Shown here: positions 1 through 14,000 of the stretch, piece after piece
Position numbering within the stretch: the first letter of the stretch is position 1
Layout: every line of letters starts with the position of its first letter
Assembly: GCA_050084985.1 (NCBI GenBank)
Contig: JBITNC010000001.1
Coordinates: 101,060,001 to 101,124,000, forward strand
Direction of reading: 5' to 3'
DNA: 64,000 nucleotides
From: Nageia nagi
Taxonomy: Eukaryota > Pinophyta
Position numbers and translations under genes: made by a program
Notes under the pieces: model-generated
Databases searched by the model: none
What the model saw: the letters and a program-made list of their open reading frames with translations, nothing else
Told to the model about the DNA's origin: nothing

Positions 1-2270
1 AATGGACTAGCTCTATACTTTGGTTTCACCCTCTCATGAAGGCGAAGATAGCTATGCACTGCTACTAGCTTCTTTGCTCTCTCTAGGGTAAGCATGTTCC
101 TCCTCATGCTGTGGATGAAGCCATATGTGGACCAATTCCTCTCTACAGCAGAGGAACTACCAACCTACAATCAAATTTGTTATTTGATAAAATTAGAATT
201 AAAAACATGAAACATCCAAGTTCAAAGTTCAAACAATTATTCAAATTTGAAATTTCTTCAACTAACCTGAGAAAAAAGCCTAATTGCAAGTTGCCTCAAT
301 TCAGGAGCATCATCCCCATATAGATCCCACCATCCAATGGGATCACTATCCTCCCTACACTCTGGTGTGCTAAAATGAGGACCCCCAAGTCTCGAAAATT
401 GCATGAATTGTTTTCTACGGATGGCAACTTCCTCTGATGTATACACCTTTTTCAAGAACTTCATGAATCCATTTTTCACCTCTGACATTAATAGGTATAT
501 TTTTTCCTTTCTTGAGCACATACCATTTTGGATTCAGAGCATAGGTAGCCATATGCATTGGGGTGTTCATCTTATTCCACCTATAAGAAATTAAAAAATA
601 AAGTTCAAAACTTAAAGCTACAAAGTATAAATTACAAACAACAATAAATCAACATTTTTTATGGTTATCTCTTAATTACAATGGGAAGAATGTAATTTGT
701 ATAAAATGAGGGATCTTTGGCACTAATGATATTTTTTATTTGCTCAACTATGCTGTGAAAAGTCTCATATATTTCTCCTAAATTAGGAGAATCTTTATCA
801 CCATACCTAATGACATCATGGATTGGAGCAATGAAACTTACCATATACCTACAAAGATTAAAAAAACTAAAAGTTAAAAAGCTACATAGTAATATAAACA
901 ATTAATAACAAAAAAAATAAAATTAAAATTTAAAATGAAACTTCAATTACCTAATTTCATCCCACCATCATTTAAGATTTTCAATCTGTGTTTTTCCCTC
1001 ATTTGACTCATTCCTTCCACTTCTTCCATTTTGATGACACTACCATGGATTGGAGTGACTTCTGTAACTCAAGCATCCTCTCCAAAAGAAGCTAATAAGT
1101 GGCATATCTTGTTTCGACAGGTTTGATGAACTCCTCCTTTGAGAAGCAACGAAACAAGGCCATTGAAGTGATGGTTGCAAATAAATAGTTGCATCTTTCT
1201 AACATTTTGAACTATATCCATCACCCATTCTATCTTTCCAATATCTTTCAATGCATTGATTAAAGCATGCACACAACATGAAATCCAATAAATATGTCTA
1301 AAAGTGGACTCTACCAATTTACCTGCTCTCTTACAAATAGGGTTTGCATCTGTAATGACCAACAAGACAACAAAAAATTAAAATTAAAATATTTAATATT
1401 TAAAAATTAAAAGTAAAACAAATCAAATGAAACATTGAAAAGTATAAAATTAAAAATAAAATAGCAAAATAATTTTACCTGCAACACATTGGATGGGCCA
1501 ACATCCTTAATAGCTTGCTTCAAGAGATGAAATTGAAACTCAAAATTCTTTTTCTTCTCAAAGCAATCAATAGCTCGAAGAAAAAAAAAGACCATCTAGA
1601 CATGTAACAATTATATTGATGAATGGATGCTGACAAATGTCAGTCCAACCATCCATCACTATGAAACACCCATTATGCACCTATAATGCTTTCATTGTAT
1701 GCATCATCAAAGAACACTTCGCATATTGTTTCTCCAAAAGACTAGTATGAAGTCTACTCTCCTCGAGAAAAACATATGAAGGCCCCACTTCCCTTACCTT
1801 TTCAAATGCATATTTGAAATAGGGTGACCATGCAAAATGGAAGGGAAGCCCATGTGCATAAAAAAATAAACTCATAGCATCATCAGCAATTTCTTTTGCT
1901 TGTATATTCAATGCATCATTATGTTCTCTCTTTTTCTTGATGGGGGCAATGTAGGACTCGGTAAACTAGAAGAAGCAAGGTGTGTGGAAGAAGATGCATA
2001 TGCATGGGTAGTGGAAGATGATTGGCTAGGAGTAGGGCAGCTAGATGAAGTATTTTCATTTCTTTGTTCTTTTAAATCAGGTTTGGTGGCCATATGCATA
2101 AGCTTTATAATTTCTGCAAGCTAGAATTCGTTTATGTTTGGACACTTTCTCACCCCAAACCCTGTTTTATGTGAGAAGTGTAAATTTAGCCTAGTATCAA
2201 AAATTACAAATTACTTTTTTCCCTCTTCCAGTTGAACTTGAAGTACTTTTTGCCTAAGGATCATTTCTAA
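1..2270 (-). pseudogene. hAT-family transposase (BED / DUF659 / hAT dimerisation), decayed, open at left edge
   Basis: Reading leftwards on the minus strand, pieces of a plant hAT transposase appear in the correct order. A degenerate BED-finger segment (about 2110-2200, ending GVRKCPNI, with a stop soon after) comes first. A Ser-rich linker (1908-2099) and a conserved block with HGLPFHFAWSPYFKYAFEKV (1681-1911) follow. The DUF659 core has DGWTDICQHPFINIIVTC (about 1600-1660) and IYWISCCVHALINALKDIGK (1069-1365). A middle block with DVIRYGDKDSPNLGEIYETF lies at 665-860, and the dimerisation domain has DPIGWWDLYGDDAPELRQLA (258-360). It ends with SSSAVERNWSTYGFIHS (1-165) and runs off the window. 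AT-rich gaps between blocks could be introns. The stop in the BED region and several frame breaks argue for a dead copy. Terminal inverted repeats and the 8-bp target duplication were not located. Family assignment is firm; activity is very unlikely. Confidence 0.85.
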
Positions 2271-3150
2271 AAACTTGTTGTAGAGGTTTTTTGGAATTAA
2301 ATGGTCCTATAGCAAATGGTTTTAACAACATAGAGCTACACTCAAAATTGATTGTGCTAGTATTGCTAGCCCCAGAAGTTTATGATTGTTGAGTTTTGCA
2401 CATGATGCATATTTATGTTTTCATTTTGTATTACAATTTCTTTCTCACTCCCACTTTCATTTCCAGGAACAAAACCCTCACTATCACTATTCATTTTGAT
2501 TTTGGATTCTGAACAAAAAATAAAATAAAATCAAAATGATACTTTTTACAATATTAATTTACAAGTTTAAAATCTAAAAAATTTAAAGAATTTAACAAGA
2601 AAGAAAGAGAAAGAAAATCTACCTTTTTCTCCTCCTTACTATTGTAGTTTTTACTTCTTCACTCCTCTCTTCTTTGTTGTGTTTTTTCTTCTTCACTATT
2701 TTTTGTTGGGGCTACACAAAAAATGAGAATGGAGACTAAGTTTGGAAGGGTTATAGTAAATTTTTAGGGTTTGGGGGGGGTGAGGGCATGAGTGGGACCC
2801 ACCCCCATGTTTTTTTTTTTAAGTTATGGGCTTTATTTATTTTTTTAAATCGCAGGCAAATTTTTTTTGCCATCAGAGCGGCAGTCCCATGCTTTTTTTT
2901 AAGTTATGGGCTTTCTTTTTTAAAAAATCGCAAACGCTAACAGCCCATCCCAATAAACTCCGGCCAATTCGGAGCATCGGGAGCTGCTCTGACGGCCCGC
3001 TTCGACGCTCTACATCGACTAGAGTGGCTGGAGCGCATCCAAGAAATCCCGAAGCACGCTCCATTGGAACTCTGGTCATCATCTACCCAAAAGGGCCCCC
3101 CTCAGAACTCTCAATACTTACAATTTCGGTTTGGAACTACAACAGGATGC
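2271..3150. other. Spacer with low-complexity tracts and an 80-bp tandem duplication
   Basis: No coding homology recognised. The stretch is rich in A/T homopolymers. The phrase aagttatgggctt recurs at 2821 and 2901, each time after a T run and before an aatcgca motif, which indicates a diverged tandem duplication with an 80-bp period. A G8 run lies near 2773. The GC-richer part at 2940-3090 stands out from its surroundings but has no recognisable product. It may hold the end of the hAT element or the 5' part of the following LINE. Confidence 0.5.
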
Positions 3151-5790
3151 TTTGATCTTCTCCCTACTCAGTTCAAGATATCATTCATCAATTTTATATG
3201 ATACTGTCCTCTAAGACGCGTAGTTGTGGTGCAGGAGGGGTGGGCTTCCTAGTCAGAGATAGTATACTTCATAGGATCCAAATAGAACCTACTGACACAA
3301 ATGCTCATGATATTTGGGTTTCTTTAGCGAGGACCTAACCCCTTTGGAAATTATATATCGCCAAAAGCTACTTTCCACCGACAATCTCGAGCTATGCTAT
3401 TCAGGTACAGGATAGTCCTCTTACCTTGACCTCTTTCCAGAGATTACCAAATATTCCATTTAGGGGGATATTATGTTGATGGGTGACCTCAACGGTAGGA
3501 CAGGGAATTTCCAAACTCAATACTTTGATAGCATTATTAATCCACTACATATACAAGCACTTGAGTGTCCTTTACTATTTCAAAGACATTTAACTCCATA
3601 CCCCCCTCAAGCTACAACAAATTCCTTCTTGAGCTCGATCAGACCCATGATCTTTTGATTCTCAATGGTATTGCTCAATTCCCCAGTCCTGACACTATAC
3701 CTTCTTTTCCTCACCTAGGGGGCTCCAATGTCGTGGATTACATTCTCTCCAGCACCTCACTCATCGCACATCTCCACTCGTTTTGAGTCGCCCCACTTCT
3801 CCCACTTGCAGACCATGCACACCTCACCTTCTTCCTGTTACATCACATCATGCCCACCCCCCCCACTGTCATACACACACCCATCGCCCCTCACTTCACC
3901 ATCCTCTTTGATTCAGACTATGACTCCCTTTACAATAGTATCCTGCAACAGAAACTCATTGGCATACATTCCCTCCCATCAATTGAGGACCAAGCACTCT
4001 TTCTGGCCAATTTCCCATCGTTCAACGGCCCTCCAAGCCTTCCCACACAAAATTAGCCCCCTAGGTCATTGTCCGATGAACCTTTGGTTTGACTCCGATT
4101 GTAAGGATTCCCACCTTTTGATGATCCATTGCACTAGACCTGAGGTCCCCGTCCATCGATCCTATCGCTATCTCCTTAGGACAAAGAAACGTCACTTCTT
4201 AGCCAAAAGGAGATTAGAGATCATTTCTTCCCTCCATTCCAATCCCAAATCATTTTGGTGCTCCTTCCTACACAAAAAACACATTCGAAGTTCCATCTCT
4301 CTTCATAGCTGGAAGGAATATGCCTCTTGCCTTTACACTATCGTCGAACATATCCCACCCATCCATTTCTCGCGACCTCCAACTTCGAATTTCTTCTCTC
4401 CCCCCTCATCCATTCCACAATTTAGAGACTTAACTCCAAAAAAGCCCCCGACATTGAAAACCTCCAAGCAGAGTTTCTCAAACACGCCAAATTCACCCTT
4501 CCCCCCTTCCTCTTGAAGCTTTTCAACAATGTTATCTTCTTAGGTTTTCCATCTACCTAGACCTCCAACATCATCCACCCCATTTTCAATTTTGGTAATA
4601 TCAACGAACCGAGCAATTATCATACCATCATGACTAGTCACAACTTGGCCAAGGTATATGCCACGATCATTAAGGAGTACATTTCAAAGATGGCGGACGC
4701 TAGAGGGTTCCGAACAAGAGGCTAGGTAGGCTTTCGTAGAGATCACCACACCATTGACCATATTTTTACTCTCAAGGCGATTATTGAGGAGGCTGGATTC
4801 TAGAAGTCATTGGTCTTTGTTGTTTTATGGACTTTAGGAAGGCCTTCGACACTATACCACATCATAGGCTTATGGATTGACTTCAACAACTAGGTGTACT
4901 AGAGACCGAACTCTTAGCCATACTGACTTTGTATGAGACTCTCTCTGGTTGTGTCCATACTCCCAAAGGACTTTTGAACAACATCCTTAGCACGATTGAG
5001 GTGAAGTAGGGTTGCCCCCTCTCCCCAACTTTATTTGGCCTTTATATTGATGAGTTGGAGTCTTTATCCTAGACTACCGATCCTGAGTTAGGTTGCCTTC
5101 TCCATGACGACCAAGTACCCATCCTACTTTGTGTTGACGACATTGTGTTACTCTCCCTCTCAATCGAGGGTCTATAGGGCTTGATAGATGCTTTAGATGT
5201 CTTTAGTGCTAGACAGGAGCTTGTGGTGATCCTCAACAAGACTAAGGAAGGTAGTGGCCTTTAATGTATCGAAAGCCACACTAGATCGGACCCAAATCAC
5301 CTTTCATGACAGCATCATCATGACCAACTCCTACACATACTTCGGAGTGCTCTTTTCAGGCCCATGTTCTCCATGAGAGCAACAAACCCACCTAGATTCC
5401 GTAGAGGTTATACAGTGGGTTATCCACCCAAGAGAGACAATGCATCCAATTACACTTTCAGGACAAATTGTCCAAGTTAGAGCTATTCCAGTCATTGGTC
5501 ATACCCACAGTTTTGTATGGGATTGAGGTTTGGGGTACCTACTTGGGATTAACAGATTGGACCATGATAGAGAGGATCTTTGCCACTTTTCTATCCTGTT
5601 CCATTCTGCATAAGAGGACAGTCCCAGACCTTATCATACTTATGGAGTTCAATGGTCAGCCTCTTCAGGTATGGGCCATTGTCTCCATAGTCCTCTTCCT
5701 TTGCCACCTTCAAATTTTATCTGACCGCAGAGGCGATAGAGCTAGAATCCCTGCAAGAGCTTTGGCTTGACAGCCAGGGCAGCATATGAA
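3151..5790 (+). pseudogene. Non-LTR retrotransposon (LINE) with endonuclease and reverse transcriptase, decayed
   Basis: The plus strand carries a LINE ORF2 in broken frames. The apurinic-type endonuclease is seen as GVGFLVRDSI (about 3240) and MLMGDLNGRTGNFQ (3473), with the C-terminal GGSNVVDYILSS (3720-3755). A linker (about 4080-4350) contains YRYLLRTKKRHFLAKRRLEI and NPKSFWCSFLHKK, typical of the endonuclease-RT connector. The RT has VGFRRDHHTIDHIF (4725), FMDFRKAFDTIPHHRLM (4828), GCPLSPTLFGLYIDELES (5010) and the catalytic LCVDDIVLLS (5130). The C-terminal part has IPTVLYGIEVWG (5500) and the RT frame ends near 5770. Many in-frame stops, including one inside the RT, make it non-functional. 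No poly(A) tail or target duplication was found. LINE identity is firm, subfamily open. Confidence 0.88.
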
Positions 5791-8020
5791 TCTACAACAA
5801 TAGATGTAGAGTGAACATTTCCTTTTGCATGGGTCCTGAGGGCCATATTCAAGGCATGACAATTTTCTTGAGGCATTTCAGTCAAATTCTATGTTGCTAC
5901 TAAGCTATTAAAGAATCTCATTGATTGCTGCAACTTTATTTTTCTTTTCATCACATCTGCTCTGTAAAATGCACTCTATTGCAGCTATGTTGACAATTTT
6001 AAATGTGCCACATTTATCTTCTATCAACTTCATTAGACTTTGAGCTTCAATAGTGAATAAATGAGACAAGCTCGTGTAAAATGAGACATGCTAAGACACC
6101 TCAGAATCCATTTACTATCTGTTGACATCATAATCTTTTATGTGCTGATGCAATGCAGGGAATAAGTGGATGCAAAATAATCATTTTTTAAAGAATTTAT
6201 CAATAACTTTCTACATTTCCTTGCTGTTTAGCAGATTGTTTACAGCAGGATCTTTAGAACTCAACAACCCAAACTCTTGTAAAATCCTCTGCTCATGTCC
6301 TCTAATATCATGTTTGTTTTCATTTCCATGTCCCTCTGCAATATCATAACAAGTGATAATCTTTGGTACTAATAAAAGCATACCAATGACATGAATAACT
6401 CTAACTCGACTATCCATTTTGTATCTCTATATTCTGCTTTGTATACTCATTCTCAGTTGGAAGCAATGATATGAATAACAAAGAAGTCTGGTGTTTGCAT
6501 TGGTCCTTTGTCTTTGAGGAAAACTTATATCATTCAAGATTAAACTGGTTTCTTGCTTTACAACATAACAAGATTATGAAGTTGTAAAGTTCCAAGCAAG
6601 AATGCAAAACCCTAGCTGCAAAAGAAACTTCACACAAAACTAAAATATTTTTTTTTTTGTAAATCTGTCTTAATGAAATGACGTACATGCCTGCAATAGA
6701 AATAGAACAACACAGTGGCACATGCATTTGGTAGATGATTACTATTATCCTGCTAATACTCTAATACAATAATTAAATAACCATAGTGCATGGAATTTAT
6801 TAGATCTGACCCCTTAACTGTTACATTTCCTAAGATTGGATGACAAAAACTGTGTTTCAGCAGTTACAAATTCCCTCCCGTGCCAGTAACAAAGCATTGA
6901 ATAATAACTGGATCTTTGACTTGTAACAGTCCTAAACACACCATTAACTAAGTTTAGAGAAAGCCACTTGTAAAAAACATAACAAGCCTTCAAAAGTGTG
7001 ATTATTTTCCCTTCAATATGGACGTCCCTTTTCTAGAGCTTATAAACAACACAAAAAAATGCCAAAATTGCAAAGTTTATGAGTTGATTTTAATTTGGGA
7101 CATTACAGAAGTTCACCTTCAGAATCAAGTGCTTCGAATGTTTCACCCTAAACTTGGAAAATTGAAATTTACAGATTTGCAGGGTTAAGGGTTTTTCCGA
7201 TTCTCAATTTCCTTTTGTGCATAATTCACCTGCAGTGCCATTGTGCCATTGTGCGTCAATTGCTTTTTCTTTATGGGATTACAAGTTTACAAATCTTCGG
7301 TTCTGCTTTGGCTTCATCGGAATCCCCACACTAGTGGACTTGGCCAAATTCACAAAGTATGTTGCATACTCTCATCTTGAAAATTTTCCATGTATTGAAT
7401 ACAAGTTTAGATGATTGGGATTTTAAAGGTTTCTTCAATGTTTATCTGTATCCTTACAGGATATCTCCAATTTCTATGCATTTTAGTCTTTCTGGACATG
7501 GTCAATCAGTTTTTAGAATTTTATTTAGTGGGATCGCCTCTCTAACATCACACCAATATTAGATAGTATTGTTTGCTATTACTTGGCCATTTTAATCTTA
7601 TTTATAAACTTATCATTACAACATTCCGATGTGTATTAAGGATATTTATATCATACTTCTGAGGCTTAGACTCGGAAAGTATACAACTACTCATCCTAGT
7701 ATGGTCATTATTTAAGGTGTGAAATCTGCTGTGGTACCAGGAAAATGCAAGCAGACATCAATATACACTCCCTTGTTAATTAACACATTGGAATAAGGTG
7801 CGAAAATAAAAATTCACCATTCTTAAACATCTTCCATCTATGATGTTTTCGTAGAAAAATGAGAAAACTAACAAATGAGACAGGAACATTAAGTGATATG
7901 CCATGAAAATTTATGACAGTTTTACATCATCTTATATCTATATTTCCCTTGAGTGGTGAAAAAAATAATAAAATGGCACAATTTTCTTGTGTTTCAAGAA
8001 AGCGGGTAAGCATAACTCAC
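5791..8020. other. AT-rich stretch left of HCAR exon 13; one unrecognised minus-strand frame
   Basis: No gene recognised. The remaining HCAR exons (after the residues reading DYTNGLA) should continue leftwards, but I could not find the expected continuation (in other plants, roughly DLVVGYMGVPKY) here on the minus strand. A minus-strand frame at 6211-6417 (containing GHEQRILQEFGLLSSKDPA) and a second open stretch at about 5925-6060 (containing CGTFKIVNIAAIECILQ) look somewhat coding-like. They match no family I know and may be relics of one degraded gene copy. Confidence 0.4.
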
Positions 8021-8048
8021 TGCTAATCCATTTGTGTAGTCAAAGCAA
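8021..8048 (-). CDS. HCAR: HCAR exon 13 (28-nt mini-exon)
   Basis: Acceptor gttgcag at the right and donor gtgagt at the left bound a 28-nt exon that encodes the [10 protein letters not shown] part. It completes the Ser codon split after CY in exon 12 and ends in phase 0. This is the last exon visible; the expected next residues were not found in the window. Confidence 0.85.
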
Positions 8049-11000
8049 CTGCAACAATCAACACAAAAGCAAATGGAATGTTAGAGAAAGCATGGCATAA
8101 AGAAAAGTTTAAAAACATGTAGCCCATGTATTTACTCGCGGTGTCTAAATATTACCAATGACATTCACATCCTAAGTTCATCAAAATTCTAAACAATTAT
8201 CAAAATGCTCATTCTTAACAATTGTTTTTGGACTTATATCTCTATCATATGCACTACACTCCAGAAATGATGTTACTGACCAGAAAAACAATCAAATGAA
8301 GGAAAATGCATGCAATCAAGGTTTTCTTTATAAAATTTAACTTCAAATTAAAAGCATATCATAAACTTCAAGAGATGAACAAAAAGAATTGACATAAACA
8401 TTATCCAAAGATCTCTTTTTATCATTCAAAAATACAGTTATTATATTACTAAGTTTTATATAAAGTGCACAATTTCTGAAACCTATCTATACAATCAAAA
8501 ATGTATGCTTACAAGCAAATGTTGCAAAGAAGAAATGTGTTTTGAGTAGTTGGCACTTGGCAGTGATCTTGGTTTTGTTGGTGTTTTCCAGTGTCAGTTC
8601 CTTCTATCCAAAGAAATATTCAATTTTGCAAGCTCTTTTAATGATGCATGTGGATGCTTAGAAAAATCAATAGCTATAAATTTGTAGCTGGAATGATTCT
8701 TGTGATCTTAAAGTTATTAAAACTAAACACAGGCAAAACTCAAAATATTTCAGGATAATAAATACAACATGCTCGTAGAAATGCCATAGTAAAAATCTAA
8801 AAAGCTACCTGTAGCAGGAAGGTGCGATGACATCAGTTAATTCATCAGCTGGAAGACAGAAATATGGAACCTGCTTATGTAAATAGAAGGAAAAAATGAC
8901 AAATCCTCACCAAGTAATTAAAATATATACTATATGCAGTATACTAATTCCCATATCAATTTTCACACTTTTTGATTCTATATTATACTTAGAGAAAATT
9001 AAAGTTGGTCCACCTCTTCTATATGACCATCCAAATGCTTCAAATGAACCTGAAGAGAATGAAACACCAATATTAGTTCTTGAGAAATCTATTAAGCATT
9101 CTCCATATAAAAGAAACTAGAAAAGAAACAAAATAATAACAATAGAAAATGAACTTTAAGAATACAATGCAGAGAAAGAAAAGTAGAGAATCTGTATCAT
9201 ATTGTGATGATCCAAAATGCAATTTGGATACAAAATAGGCAAATTTGAACTCAATCACCCTGATGTCAAGCCTAGAGCATCCACAACAAGCATTCAAACC
9301 CTCAAGTTGGCAACATTAGGGTTAGGACATCAATATTCCACATACACAACATTAATATACCCATGTCTGGCTAGAACATGCAATATTCAATCAACAATAC
9401 ACCATAATGCCAAAGTCTAATAAATACAAGCATATACAACAATGATGATCCAACGCATACACAATATGAATAAGCACAACACTAGAATGAGATCCAATTG
9501 CCCTTGGCAGTATACAAATGATATGGAATGTTGCAATACAATACCAAGCCTAGGAGGGCTGGCGTTGGCCTCTCAGGATCCAACTAGAGCAATACAATGT
9601 GTCTCTCACCACTGGAACAATATCGGAACCCTGGGACAATACGCCTCCTCAGAATAAGAATACTCTCCACGAAAGGAGCCCTCCTCAAACTTTGGGTAAC
9701 CACTGAAGGTAGAAGCAATACCTCGGAATACCACCGGATGGGATAAGGTGCTACACCGGTGTCGTAAATAGACTTGTTTGTCCTCTTGACAATATGAAAG
9801 TATAATGATCAAGTATATCCAATTATGAGGCTAACCTTCTTTATAAAACAATTCCTGGATTTGGATCTCACCTAAAAATCACCACTCTAACCCCCAAGTC
9901 CAACGTTAGCCTAAAGATGCCAATAATTACAAGATCCAATGGTTAGATATGAAATGCCTCATTATTGGAGACTAATATTGCATTTACAATTATTAATTGC
10001 CTTGAAATCATGTATTACAACTCATACAAGTGGCCTCCATAAAGCATACTAAATCTATTATTAATTACCAATCTCAAACATAAATATAATCAATAATTAA
10101 CTCTTATCCCAAGGAGTGGGACAGCACATATCAAGGGATCAATATGGAGATGTTTCTGGATTTCAGTGGGCAGCCACGATATGGAAGACTAGTCTAACTA
10201 GCAAACTTCAAAAGACCATAACTCCTTCGTTCTTTGACGAAACCATGTTGTATAACTTGTCAAAACGTTTCCCACAAGATGCCCTATCCAAAGAACAAAT
10301 CAAATCGACTCTCCAAGACCTGTGGCGAACTCTATTCGCAGAAATAGGTACATAAATAAAATATTTACAAAAGGGATATTACACATACTCCTACAAACAC
10401 AACTCTAAAATTCTCCAAGGCTTTGTTGATGTTTCCATAATCACAAAACAAAACACTAATGACGGATATATTGACTTCCTTTATAGATCATCTGAATTGT
10501 AAATCTAAATATGAAAAAAGAGCATGAATTTGTATCTAAAATGATTTTAATAATTTGAGGAAAATATCAAAAGTATTTCCAATTCTCAATTCTCTTTATG
10601 ATCAAGTTCTTGTGACATTTGAAAAAGCTCTCCGCTCGTATTTTGATGAAGCTTCCTTTGATTGCAATGCAAACATTTATTGAGGAGCCAAGGTCATACA
10701 AGCCTTGACTACTATTCTACAAACCTTATGAGCTCAACAAGATAGTCATTTCGAACTTAATTCATCAAGGAAGACATTGCAAACATTTGAAAACAAGTCG
10801 AAGTCCATTTCACACCACATTGAGTTTCAAGTCAAACTGGAACAAATGCACATGAGATTCAAGACCTCCAACTCATTCGATAACCCCTACAACTTTCAAA
10901 TCCACAAAAAGCCCTTAGACCAGGATCACCAACGATCCTATATCAAGCCTACAAAATCAACAACACTCCTACTTTTGGAGTGTTTTCACCCCTTGAGAGT

Positions 11001-14000
11001 TGCAATACCATCCTGAGATGATTTGTAAGATTTAAATGACCTCAGTTCCTCCATTTTAGGTATTTCATGCATATTTTGAACAATTCTTTCATTTCAGATT
11101 TGGTTTTGGACACTAATCTATGGGGAAAAACTTGATCATCATCAAGGTTGATCCTTACTCCTACAAAATTCAAGACAAGTGTCAATCCCCGCAAAACAAT
11201 TGAATTTTCAGGTATATTTTGGAGAGGCTTTCACAACACTTCTCAAAGAGTTAGATCCATCCATAACAAGTGCACAAGTATTGTTATTCATGTTTCATGT
11301 TGTCCCATGCTAGATCTAGGACTTCTAGTCTTGGCATTGCTATTTGTCATAGATGTCTTATGTGCCCTAGTTTATGAGTTTGTCATATTGCTATATCATA
11401 TCTTCTTGTCAATTTGTATTTAGCATTCATAAAAGTAGTTTATTTGTAGATTAAATATTGCAAAAGCATTTTATTTTTGTCTACAGTACGAATATTCTCA
11501 ACAATCATCCTACTACTCAAGTTGTCAATAATTTTTTTCAGAAGTGATGTCTAAACTTGAAAGGTTGGGTTTGGGTGATTATGTTGAAGAGATGCATGTT
11601 ATTGTTGCTGACAATACTATTATTGTTGATGGGGACAGGGAGCCTTCTAGTTTTAAGAAGGATAGCAAGAAGGTGGCTTGGAAGGAGCACATGAATGAGG
11701 AGATCAGCTCCATTATGATGTTTTTTGGCTTGAGTGACCTTTTGACGATTTGCAAATTGAACAGTTCCAACCTATTTTGCTAAACAATGCTAACCAGATT
11801 ACTCTGAAACTGATAAACAAACCTATTTATTATGCCAAAACAAAATACATCAATGTTTATCACCACTATATCCAAAAGCTAGTAGATCACAAAGAGATTT
11901 TTCTTCATTATTCTGCCACACAAGAACATACTGTAGACATTATTACAAATAGCAATGACATGCTTCTCAAGTTCAAAGATAAACTTGTTGTTTATCTAGT
12001 TTGTTTAAGAATATAGGGTATTAATTTAATAATGAAAACATGTTTTTATTTAGTTAGTAAAAAGTGTTTATTAGAATTTAGAACCCATTGAGATCATTTG
12101 TACTAGCTCTTGGATCTCACTTTTGTATTTGACATGTGTAGTAGATGAATAATATGAACATAATAGCTCACATTTGTGAATTTTAGAACCTGCTGAGCCC
12201 ATTTTTCTAGTAATAACTATTAGACAGTTCAATACGAGTGGATTTGAAGCCTTTGCAAATGAGCTAGAGGATACCTAACTTGAATGCTTAGTCCATGATT
12301 TCCTTTTTAATAAAATTGTGATACATGTTTGAATAATCCTTCAGAGCTAAGTACCATATTTTTTGTAAAATTCCACCCGAAGAACATTGGGACCATGTGA
12401 TGTCAATTTTCACTTCCTTTGAAGGTTGTTGCCAATTCTTCCTGCTCAACATCTTAGAGAGATAGCTACACTCAAAGATTGCAACCATTTGGAACATCTA
12501 TGCCTGATACACATAGTTTCAAAATGAGTCTAAAAATGACTGCAAATTTCAAGAAAGATGTCCATTTACATTTTGAAATCTATAATCATTTTGCATTGAT
12601 ATTTTCACTTTAAGCCCAGATAAGGTGCTTTGAATATTTCAACACTAGCAGAACTAGAATTCAAGCATGTCATATTTCAAAGTCTATGCAGAATTTGACT
12701 AATCCTGTACAATAAGGACTGTAAAAATCCATGTTTTAGAGTCAACTTTTCTTCACAGATTGAATTGTCAAAAGACATTGCAGGCACAACATTCATCATT
12801 CGAATGACTCAAGAAAATTAAAAAAATCCACAGTCAAACAGAAAAGAAGCCCCTTTACCAAATGTTCTAATACAAGGCCTACGCCAACCTATTATAAAAG
12901 TATAAGCTCTTCTCTTCCTGTATAAGGTACCGCTTTTTCTCTATAATATTCATTCACTTGAAGTACTTGACCCATTTTACATCACAGCACTTACAAAACT
13001 TACATATGGCAATGCACTATCAACTGAGGCTGATGTGTATACTCAATAGTCGGTTGCTTACTTGCTTTTGTTCATTCTAAGCATAATATTTAAAAACTCT
13101 GGTATAGTGCAATTAGTCACAATTCACCATTTAAATAGAAGTTTTAAAGAAACCTTTGATGCAGTACAATTGTAATGAATAGGCACTTAAAATAGAACCA
13201 TGAAACATGGAAAATTCGAAATATACAATACTTCATACTAAAATGAGTAAAATTTCATTAAATTTACAACAAATATGTATATTCCTAATGCCATCTTCTA
13301 TGTCGATAAATTTGGTTGTTTAGGTAACTTTTCTTCATGGCTCCTTTGGTTTGACATATTTGATAAGCTTTGATGCAAATGTATGAGATAGATCATATGA
13401 TGTGAATGTGGGAGATCACATCTTATGTGAGCATGTTATGTTTGGGAGACTTAGTATTTGTTTCTTTATGCACATCTTTTGTAATCATGATGGGGAATAT
13501 TATTCTTTACACCTTGTTTCTCTTCATTTGAGAGAGATTTGTTGGTGATTGGTTCGAGTTCTTTATTTGTGGAGCTTTCATCTTTTTTGAAATTATCTAT
13601 GTTGAATAAAATGCTTTCTTCATGGTTTCTTGGAGGAGATTTGGTTGCACTTCATTATTCTTGGACTTCATCTACTACTCTTCTTGTTTGGATGGAGACA
13701 CTTTTGCAAATGCTCTTGTAAAGAAGACTTATGTTGCAGCATTTCTACCCCTTCAAATTAAAGAGGGGCACATTAGGCTTAATCCTTGAGGCAGATCTTT
13801 TGAAAAGATCATTTATTTTTGTTGGTGAAGAATGTTCTACCCATCTTGAGGCACATCTTTGTATTTTCATTGTTTTCTTAATCTCTTTTGGATTAAGGGC
13901 AGAAATGTTGGAAACCGAATCCTTAGGGATTAACGTTGATTGTGAATATTAATTAGATTTAGGTGTGTGAGTGTGGAAGTATTTTATATTTAGTATTTTC

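Noticed and set aside
3728-4516. 262-codon plus frame as an independent gene
   Set aside because: Its middle part is the linker of the LINE ORF2 (YRYLLRTKKRHFLAKRRLEI) and the rest is a shifted frame of the same element.
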